Shown: one piece after another, positions 19,256-26,491 of the stretch
Numbering within the stretch: position 1 is the first letter of the stretch
Layout of the letters: every line of letters begins with the position of its first letter
Notes under the pieces: model-generated
Told to the model about the DNA's origin: nothing
Databases searched by the model: none
What the model saw: only the letters and a program-made list of their open reading frames with translations
Assembly (NCBI GenBank): GCA_947629145.1
Contig: CANRCQ010000004.1
Location: 1 to 48,849, forward strand
Source of the DNA: an uncultured Clostridia bacterium
GTDB lineage: Bacteria > Bacillota > Clostridia > Christensenellales > UBA1242
Direction of reading: 5' to 3'
DNA: 48,849 nt
Program-made: the position numbers and the translations under genes

Positions 19256-20887
19256 ATGTTAAAAAGTATAAATGGGGCAACCTTCAAGAAGATGGTTTTT
19301 GCTGGTGTCAGCCTGTTAGAGCAAAATAAAGAATATATAGACTCACTTAATGTCTTTCCTGTTCCTGATGGGGACACGGGGACTAATATGTTTCTTACAA
19401 TGAAGTCTGCTGTTGGGGAGATAAACAAGTGTGTTGGCAACGACCTTTTGTCACTTTCGGAAGCATTCTCGAAAGGTGCGCTTCGTGGGGCAAGGGGCAA
19501 CAGCGGTGTTATCACTTCGCAAATTTTCAAGGGCTTTTGCTCTGTGACGAAAAACTGCAAAGAAATCACAACAAAAGACTTTGCAAAGGCCATGCAAGAA
19601 GGGGCAACAATCGCCTATAAAGCGGTTACAAAGCCAAAAGAAGGCACAATCTTGACGGTCATCCGTGTTATGGCAGAAAACGCAGTCAGCCTTGCAAAGA
19701 AACATGACGACTTTGATGTTTTCTTTAAAAAGGTTATTGACACCGGCGAAGAGATTTTAAAACAGACTCCAGAAATGTTGCCTGTTTTGAAAAAAGCAGG
19801 GGTTGTGGACAGTGGTGGACGCGGAATACTGGTTATTTTCACTGGCTTCTATCGTTTCCTTATGGGCGAAGAACTTGAATACACCTTTGAAGATGAAACA
19901 AAGCCACAGACCGTTGACGATGTTATTGCGGACATCAACAATCTTGGCGACATCGAATTTGGCTATTGCACAGAGTATATGATTATCAATATGCTTAAAA
20001 AGACAACAGAAGCCGACATTGACAAACTGCGTGCAAAACTTATGGAGATTGGCGACTCTGTCATCTGCATTGGCGATTTGTCGCTTGTGAAAGTCCATGT
20101 TCACACAAACGAACCAAACAAGGCTCTTGGCTATGCATTGGAACTTGGCGAACTTTACAACCTTAAAATTGAAAATATGCGCGAACAGAACAGAGAACTT
20201 AAGAAAAAGGCTCAATCTGTTGAAGAAACAAAGGAAATCGGCATGATTGCAGTTGCTCCTGGGGATGGACTTGCACAAATCTTCAAAGAACTGACTGTGG
20301 ATGAAATTATCGTTGGCGGCCAGACCATGAACCCAAGCGCAGAAGATATTGCCACTGCGGCAGACAAAGTTCCTGCAAGAAATGTTATTGTCTTCCCAAA
20401 CAACAAAAACATTCAACTTGCGGCTGAACAAGCAAACGAAGTTACAAGCAAAAATCTTATCATAATCCCAACAAGAAGTGTGCCAGAAGGCATCTCTGCG
20501 GCAATTACATTCAATCCAGATGCGTCTGTTGAAGAAAATCAGGCGGCTATGCTTGAAGCAATCAAAAGTGTGCGCTCTGGCAGTGTGACATATGCCGTTC
20601 GTGACACCCATGTTGACGGATTTGACCTTTCAAAAGGCGAGATTATTGGGCTTGACGACAAGGCAATTCTCTCTAAGGGCAACCTTGTTGGCGAAACAAC
20701 AGAAAAACTTATTGAAGCCATGTTTGATGACTCTGTGATGAACATCACTCTTTTCTATGGCGAAGATATTCGCGAAGACGAAGCAAATGCGTTGCAAGAA
20801 ACTTTGGCGAAGAAATATCCAGATTGTGAAGTGACCGTTGCAAATGGTGGACAACCTGTGTATTATTATTTAGTAAGTCTTGAATAA
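19256..20887 (+). CDS. fakA: DAK2/DhaL-domain kinase, FakA/YloV-like
   Basis: NVFPVPDGDTGTNMFLTM, GARGNSGVITSQIFKGF, VVDSGGRGILVIFTGF. Confidence 0.92.
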   Translation: MLKSINGATFKKMVFAGVSLLEQNKEYIDSLNVFPVPDGDTGTNMFLTMKSAVGEINKCVGNDLLSLSEAFSKGALRGARGNSGVITSQIFKGFCSVTKNCKEITTKDFAKAMQEGATIAYKAVTKPKEGTILTVIRVMAENAVSLAKKHDDFDVFFKKVIDTGEEILKQTPEMLPVLKKAGVVDSGGRGILVIFTGFYRFLMGEELEYTFEDETKPQTVDDVIADINNLGDIEFGYCTEYMIINMLKKTTEADIDKLRAKLMEIGDSVICIGDLSLVKVHVHTNEPNKALGYALELGELYNLKIENMREQNRELKKKAQSVEETKEIGMIAVAPGDGLAQIFKELTVDEIIVGGQTMNPSAEDIATAADKVPARNVIVFPNNKNIQLAAEQANEVTSKNLIIIPTRSVPEGISAAITFNPDASVEENQAAMLEAIKSVRSGSVTYAVRDTHVDGFDLSKGEIIGLDDKAILSKGNLVGETTEKLIEAMFDDSVMNITLFYGEDIREDEANALQETLAKKYPDCEVTVANGGQPVYYYLVSLE

Positions 20888-20900
20888 GACTTACTTTTTT
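20872..20900 (+). terminator. fakA terminator
   Basis: AGTAAGTCTT-gaat-AAGACTTACT, 10-bp perfect stem plus T tract; includes the stop codon. Confidence 0.85.
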
Positions 20901-20905
20901 CTTAT

Positions 20906-20935
20906 TTGACAAAATATATGCGTGTGTGATAAAAT
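20906..20935 (+). promoter_or_regulatory. Promoter for the MBL-fold gene
   Basis: TTGACA-18-TAAAAT ending 6 nt before the ATG. Confidence 0.7.
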
Positions 20936-20941
20936 GTGCAT

Positions 20942-21727
20942 ATGATTAAAGTGATAAATCTTTCGTCTGGAAGTGACGGCAATTTGACATATATAGAAAC
21001 GGAAAATTCACGCATTTTGGTGGACGATGGTCTTTCTTGCAGGGAAACGGACAGCCGTCTTTCACTTTTGGGGGTTGACGGCAAGCAGATTGATGCGATT
21101 GTCGTTTCTCACGAACACAGCGACCACATAAAGGGCGTTGATATGTTCAGTAAAAAATATGATATTCCTGTCTATGCACATGAAAATGTGTGGAAAACTT
21201 TGGACGGAAAACTAAACAAGGTTGACGAGAAAAACAGGCGAGTTTTTATCGATAAATTTGCAATAAAGGACTTGGAAATAGACCCTGTTGAACTTCCGCA
21301 TGATGTGAAATGTTATGGATTTGCGTTCAATGAAGGCGACAGAAAAGTGAGCATATTAACTGATTTAGGACATACTGATGAAAAGATTTTCAACAGTGTC
21401 AAGGGAAGTCAACTTGTGTATATCGAAGCAAATCACGACCTTAATATGCTAAGAAATTGCGAAAAATATCCGCTTTCTTTAAAGATGCGAATTGCAGGCA
21501 AAAATGGGCATCTTTCAAACGATGCATCGGCGGATTTTATTGAAAAACTTGTGACAAGTGGCACAAAACAGGTTGTTTTGGCACATTTAAGCAAAGAAAA
21601 CAACACTCCGGAACTTGCCTACAACTACATCACTTCAATCTTGCAAAACAAGGATTTGATTGAAGGACAGACTTTTAGAATAGATGTTGCACTGACGCGA
21701 CCAACAACACTCTTTAAATTAAAATAA
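20942..21727 (+). CDS. walJ: MBL-fold metallohydrolase (YycJ/WalJ-like)
   Basis: LSSGSDGNLTYIETENSRILVDDGLSCRETDSRL, SHEHSDHIKG, LTDLGHTDE, EANHDLNML. Confidence 0.9.
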   Translation: MIKVINLSSGSDGNLTYIETENSRILVDDGLSCRETDSRLSLLGVDGKQIDAIVVSHEHSDHIKGVDMFSKKYDIPVYAHENVWKTLDGKLNKVDEKNRRVFIDKFAIKDLEIDPVELPHDVKCYGFAFNEGDRKVSILTDLGHTDEKIFNSVKGSQLVYIEANHDLNMLRNCEKYPLSLKMRIAGKNGHLSNDASADFIEKLVTSGTKQVVLAHLSKENNTPELAYNYITSILQNKDLIEGQTFRIDVALTRPTTLFKLK

Positions 21728-21750
21728 GTGACTTTTAAAGTCACTTTTTA
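21726..21750. terminator. Bidirectional terminator
   Basis: AAGTGACTT-tta-AAGTCACTT, 9-bp stem plus T tract. Confidence 0.8.
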
Positions 21751-22464
21751 TTTTACAACCCAAATTTTAGAATTTTTCTTTCGCACAAAGCCATCGTTGT
21801 ATTCACTGTAAATGCCGTCACTTCCAACAATAAAACTGTCCAAAAATTCGCAGTCCCAATTTGCAAGCAAACTTTCTATGTATTTTGCTGCTTCGTGGTC
21901 ATCTTGTGAAGCACGCGCCGTTCCGCCAGGATGATTGTGAGCAACTGCCAAAAACATTGGCTTTGCAGAGCAAACAAAATCATACAGCGCAAATGTATCA
22001 ATTCCAACCGCTTTTATGTCGTTTCGTTCAAACTTTCTGTATTGGGTGACACATAAATTGTTGTCAATCGCAAAAATATATAAAATCTCAGTTTGAGATG
22101 TTGCAAGCAAAACTTCAAGTGCATCATAAAAATTTTCTTTTTGTTTTAAGTCCAGTTTGGTGTTTTTAACCTTGCTTTGCCCATAATGTTCAAAAAATTT
22201 ATGCAAAATTTTAATTTTTGCGGCACTGTTTTTGCCAAGCCCATCAATTTTTGCAAGTTCTTTTTCGTCTGCATCCAATATATTTGCAAAATTTCCAAAC
22301 TTATCTAAAAGTTTGTGTGCAAGGGGATTTGTGTCAACACGCGGCAAAACATAAAACAAAAACAACTCCACTTTTTGAACTTCGCTTAGTCCGTCAAAAC
22401 TTGTCATTGCACTGGCAGTTAGCCTTTCGCGATGACCACTGTGAATATTTTTCTCTTCTTTCAT
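21748..22464 (-). CDS. radC: RadC/JAB-domain protein
   Basis: GHRERLTAS, HhH-like KIDGLGKNSAAKI, JAMM AHNHPGGTARASQDD. Confidence 0.9.
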   Translation of the reverse strand: MKEEKNIHSGHRERLTASAMTSFDGLSEVQKVELFLFYVLPRVDTNPLAHKLLDKFGNFANILDADEKELAKIDGLGKNSAAKIKILHKFFEHYGQSKVKNTKLDLKQKENFYDALEVLLATSQTEILYIFAIDNNLCVTQYRKFERNDIKAVGIDTFALYDFVCSAKPMFLAVAHNHPGGTARASQDDHEAAKYIESLLANWDCEFLDSFIVGSDGIYSEYNDGFVRKKNSKIWVVK

Positions 22465-22468
22465 GCCA

Positions 22469-23389
22469 TTAGCCTTTGTTTTGTGAATTTAAAACCTTTT
22501 CATTTTTTTGAGCCACAAGTTTGGCAATCTCACTTATTGCAACTTTTCCAGGCTTTCTCATATCAAAATTGGATGGGTTGTCTGTAAGATTTTTGCGAAT
22601 TGATGCCATATAGCAAAGGCGAATATCTGTGTCTGTGTTGATTTTATAAACATTATGTGCCGTGGCAAGTTCGTGCAAAATGCTTTCACTTGTTCCACGC
22701 GCACCTTGAATATTTCCGCCATATTGATTGATGGATTTAACATATTTTTGTGGAACACTTGAAGCCCCATGCATAACAAGTGGGGTGGAAGGAATTGCTT
22801 TTTCAATTTCACTTAAAATGTCAAAATGGATTTTTGCCTTGCCCTTAAATTTATATGCACCATGACTTGTGCCAACGGCAACGGCAAGTGTGTCGCAGCC
22901 GGTTTTTTCAACAAAACTTTTTGCAAGTGCAGGGTCGGTGAAGCGATTTTTCTTTGCCTTGACATTGTCTTCAATTCCTGCAAGTACGCCAAGTTCGGCT
23001 TCTACAATCACACCTTTTTTATGGGCGTAGTCCACAACTTTTTTTGTCAGTTTAACATTCTCTTCATAGGCAAGGGCGCTTGCGTCAATCATCACACTTT
23101 CAAAGCCGGCGTCAATTGCCTTTTTACACACTTCAAAACTTTTTCCATGGTCTAAATGCAAAAAAAGTGGAATTTTATACTCTTTTTTCACACTTTCATA
23201 CATATTTACAACAAATTTTTCTCCAAGATAGGAAAGCGCGCCTTCACTTACACACAAAAGTGCAGGAGAATTTGTTTGCTTACAGCCTTCGCAAATTCCC
23301 CTTAAACTTTCATAATTTGAAAAGTTATAGCCGCCAATTGCATAGCCTTTTTTAAGGCAGTCATCTAAATAAAATCTTAATGTTTTCAT
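22469..23389 (-). CDS. fba: Class II fructose-bisphosphate aldolase
   Basis: LHLDHGKSFEVCKKAIDAGFESVMIDAS, VEAELGVLAG, AVAVGTSHGAYKF, VMHGASSVP. Confidence 0.94.
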   Translation of the reverse strand: MKTLRFYLDDCLKKGYAIGGYNFSNYESLRGICEGCKQTNSPALLCVSEGALSYLGEKFVVNMYESVKKEYKIPLFLHLDHGKSFEVCKKAIDAGFESVMIDASALAYEENVKLTKKVVDYAHKKGVIVEAELGVLAGIEDNVKAKKNRFTDPALAKSFVEKTGCDTLAVAVGTSHGAYKFKGKAKIHFDILSEIEKAIPSTPLVMHGASSVPQKYVKSINQYGGNIQGARGTSESILHELATAHNVYKINTDTDIRLCYMASIRKNLTDNPSNFDMRKPGKVAISEIAKLVAQKNEKVLNSQNKG

Positions 23390-23476
23390 ACATCCCTCGA
23401 TATTTTAATTTTAACACATTTTTATAATTTTTCAAACATATATTGCACTATAACAAAACTTTTTTGTGGGGTGGTT

Positions 23477-24136
23477 ATGAAAAAGAAAATTGCATTGACT
23501 TTCATGCTTTTATGCGTCTGTGGGCTTTGCTTTGGGTGCGGCAAAGGCACATCTATGTATGTTATGGACAACCTTGCGGAAGTGACAAAGGTTTATTATT
23601 TTGGGCAATGCGCTGATTTTTATGCCGTTTTAAATTCTGGAATGAGAGAGAAAGAATATTTGATTGACGGCAAATGTGGGGATTGCACAGAGTTTGCGCT
23701 TTTAAGTTTGAAAATGAATGAAGCCATTTCTGTGCCAGCCTTTTCTGTGAAAGTTAAAATTGACAGCGAAGTTTTGGAATGTGAAGTTGAACAAAACGGA
23801 ATGTATTATATGTATGACCTTGCACGTGAACTTACTGGCAACGAAAATATCGAAATAATCTATGAAAACACCACACTGTCGCTTGTAAATATGTCCAAGG
23901 ATTTTAATGTGGACTATGTGCGCGCCGTGGAAATTGCCTGTGAAAATTTGAAAGACAAAATCACACTTTTAAAGAAAGGGCAAGTTTTGAATGCGGAATG
24001 TTATCTTCGCGTTTTAGACAAAAAAGCCAACAATTTTGACGAATTTTTCTGGTGTTTTACTGTTGTAAACACAAATGACGAGAATTTTTCCATCATCATC
24101 TCCACAAAAGATGGCAAAGTGCTCGCAAAATCATAG
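23477..24136 (+). CDS. Hypothetical lipoprotein
   Basis: Signal peptide MKKKIALTFMLLCVCGLCFGCGKG with lipobox-like LCFGC; no family recognised. Confidence 0.7.
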   Translation: MKKKIALTFMLLCVCGLCFGCGKGTSMYVMDNLAEVTKVYYFGQCADFYAVLNSGMREKEYLIDGKCGDCTEFALLSLKMNEAISVPAFSVKVKIDSEVLECEVEQNGMYYMYDLARELTGNENIEIIYENTTLSLVNMSKDFNVDYVRAVEIACENLKDKITLLKKGQVLNAECYLRVLDKKANNFDEFFWCFTVVNTNDENFSIIISTKDGKVLAKS

Positions 24137-24155
24137 GCATTTTGCCTTTACATAT

Positions 24156-24185
24156 TTGACAATTTTAAAAATTATATGTTAATAT
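24156..24185 (+). promoter_or_regulatory. hflX promoter
   Basis: TTGACA-18-TAATAT, extended TGT, -10 ending 6 nt before the ATG. Confidence 0.7.
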
Positions 24186-24191
24186 ATTCAC

Positions 24192-25268
24192 ATGAAAATG
24201 CACGAAATTCAAGAAAAAGAAACTGAAAAAGCGATAATTTTCTGTCCTATTGAAAAGGACAGTGACAAAGCCTATCAATTTGCTGAGATTTCAAGGCTGT
24301 GTTTTTCTGCGCAAATGGAAGTTGTCAAGATTTTTAGCCAAGGAATAGATGCCTTCAACCGCAGAACGATTATGGGAAGCGGAAAATTGGAAGAAATAAA
24401 GGCATTTTTAAAAGAAAATCCTTGTGACACACTTGTTGTTGACTTTCAACTTACTGGGTCGCAACTTAGAAACATAAGCGAAGAACTTGGCATAAAGGTT
24501 TTGGACAGAATTTTGCTTATTATCGACATTTTTGCCTTAAATGCAAAATCAAGCGAAGGGAAAATTGAAGTTAAACTTGCGCAAAACAAATATCTTCTCA
24601 CAAGGCTTTCATCCTTGCAAGGAAGTTTTGGGCGCTTTGGGGGAAAGGGCGCAGGGATGCGTGGTCCTGGCGAAACGAAACTTGAACTTGACAGACGAAA
24701 ACTTGAAAAAGAGATAATCACTCTTGAAAAAGAAATTGAAAAAATTAAGGCAAGTCGCAGGCAAAATCGCGTTTTGAGAGAGAAAAACGGCATAAAAAGT
24801 GTTGTTTTGGGTGGATACACAAATGCTGGCAAAAGCACAATCTTCAACCTTTTGACAAGGGAAAATATCTATGCTGATGACAAACTTTTTGCCACACTTG
24901 ACACCACAAGCAGAAGGCTTTTTTTGGATGATGGGCAGTTTTGTTTGCTTACAGACACCGTTGGATTTATAAGCAAACTTCCACATGAACTTGTTGAAAG
25001 TTTCTCTTCCACACTTGAAGAAGTGCAGACGGCGGATTTGGTGCTTCATGTGGTGGATGTTGCCGATGAATTTTATGAGAAAAATATTCAAATCACAAAC
25101 GAAATCTTGGATGGGCTTGGGGCAACAAAAAATCGCATTGTCATTTTAAACAAGTGCGACAAATTAAAAAAGCCTGTTGAAATAAAACAAAATCAGATTC
25201 TCTTCTCTGCACTTGATAAGAAAAATGCAGAAAAATTGAAAAATTTTATTAAAAAAGCGCTTTATTAG
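24192..25268 (+). CDS. hflX: GTPase HflX
   Basis: GRFGGKGAGMRGPGETKLELDRR, GYTNAGKSTIFN, LTDTVGFISKLPHELVESFSSTLEE. Confidence 0.97.
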   Translation: MKMHEIQEKETEKAIIFCPIEKDSDKAYQFAEISRLCFSAQMEVVKIFSQGIDAFNRRTIMGSGKLEEIKAFLKENPCDTLVVDFQLTGSQLRNISEELGIKVLDRILLIIDIFALNAKSSEGKIEVKLAQNKYLLTRLSSLQGSFGRFGGKGAGMRGPGETKLELDRRKLEKEIITLEKEIEKIKASRRQNRVLREKNGIKSVVLGGYTNAGKSTIFNLLTRENIYADDKLFATLDTTSRRLFLDDGQFCLLTDTVGFISKLPHELVESFSSTLEEVQTADLVLHVVDVADEFYEKNIQITNEILDGLGATKNRIVILNKCDKLKKPVEIKQNQILFSALDKKNAEKLKNFIKKALY

Positions 25269-25278
25269 GCGCTTTTAT
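25253..25278. terminator. Bidirectional terminator
   Basis: AAAAGCGC-tttattag-GCGCTTTT between convergent genes. Confidence 0.75.
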
Positions 25279-25475
25279 TTATATTCTTTGAGTTTTTTAA
25301 GCAAAAAGTCAACATCCACGCCATGAACCTGTGCGGCTTCTTCCACTGTTTCCATTTGGCTTACTGGGCAAGAAACGCAGTGCATTCCAAAGCCTAAAAA
25401 CACTTCTTCAAGATTTGGATTTTGCTTTAAAACTTCGCCGATTGTCATATCTTTTGAAAGTTCTTTCTTTTTCAT
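25275..25475 (-). CDS. DUF1858 (hybrid-cluster-protein-associated redox disulfide) domain protein
   Basis: MTIGEVLKQNPNLEEVFLGFGMHCVSCPVSQMETVEEAAQVHGVDVDFLLKKL; ggagaaaaag RBS. Confidence 0.9.
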   Translation of the reverse strand: MKKKELSKDMTIGEVLKQNPNLEEVFLGFGMHCVSCPVSQMETVEEAAQVHGVDVDFLLKKLKEYK

Positions 25476-25628
25476 CTTTTTCTCCTTGTGCAATTATTTT
25501 ATCACATCTTTTTTTATTTGTCAAAGCCTTTATATCTTATTATTGTCAAAAAATGCAAAAAAAAGTCTTTATTTTGACTTTATTTCTTTTTGAACTTTGC
25601 TTTGACATATATAAAAGCAATGGGGGAT

Positions 25629-26267
25629 ATGATGGAAAATATTTCAAAAATCGTGTTACAAACAAATGGAAAAAGGGTGGGCTATGTTTTGGATGTTGCA
25701 CTTTTGGGGTTGGATAAAGTGGGCTATTATATTGTGGATGATGAAAGTGAAGGGGAGTTTCTTTTAAAAAGCGAAAACATACTTTGTGTTGCGGACAAGT
25801 TTTTGCTCGTGGATGACACATCAAAGCTTGAATTTATCTCATCTAAGCCTGCTTCAATTTTGATGAAAGAAGTGCTTGATGACAAATGTAACAGTTTGGG
25901 AATTATCAAAAAAATTGAGTTTAAAAAGGCAAAATGTGTGAAAATAATCACATCTTTATGTGAAATTTTGCCAAAATATGTGAAAACTATTGGAGAAGAT
26001 TTTGTTTTTGTTTCATCTAAACGAAGGAAGAAAACAAAGCCCACTTTTCCAAGGGCGGATGAAAATATAACAGTAAAAATTCAAAGTGTTCCACAGCGAG
26101 TTGTTATCTCTTCAAGTTTCTATATAGGCAAAATAAGCGAAGAAGATATAATGGGATTTAACAATGAAAAGATTGTTAGAAGGGGCGAAGTTATCACAAA
26201 AAATATTGTTGAAAAAGCCAAAAGGCACAACAGACTTAATCAATTATTTTTTGCATTAAAAAGATAA
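25629..26267 (+). CDS. Hypothetical protein, possibly PRC-barrel-like
   Basis: GKRVGYVLDVALLGLDKVGYYIVDDE..and a second similar segment; gggggat before ATG. Confidence 0.6.
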   Translation: MMENISKIVLQTNGKRVGYVLDVALLGLDKVGYYIVDDESEGEFLLKSENILCVADKFLLVDDTSKLEFISSKPASILMKEVLDDKCNSLGIIKKIEFKKAKCVKIITSLCEILPKYVKTIGEDFVFVSSKRRKKTKPTFPRADENITVKIQSVPQRVVISSSFYIGKISEEDIMGFNNEKIVRRGEVITKNIVEKAKRHNRLNQLFFALKR

Positions 26268-26404
26268 AAAATAGCAAAAAAATTGATTTTTTAATGTTTT
26301 TTTATTATTTTTTGTGTATTTTTTGCATTTTTTCTAAAAAAATAATCTAAAAAATAATTTTTTACTTGTATTTTGCGTGTGGAAAAATATTTGTCAAAAA
26401 AATT

Positions 26405-26431
26405 AAATAATATATTTATATTATTTTTTTT
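26405..26431. repeat. A/T-only perfect inverted repeat in an AT-rich spacer upstream of the VirB4-like gene
   Basis: AAATAATATA-TT-TATATTATTT followed by a T run. Confidence 0.7.
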
Positions 26432-26491
26432 GCTAATTTATTTGTATTTTTGATTGCGTTTGTAGTATCATATTTACAGGAGAGCAAAATC

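Noticed and set aside
19757-20611. 284-aa minus-strand ORF opposite fakA
   Set aside because: Antisense shadow of a confidently assigned gene; Cys/Phe/Asn-rich composition typical of mirrored codon bias; no RBS.
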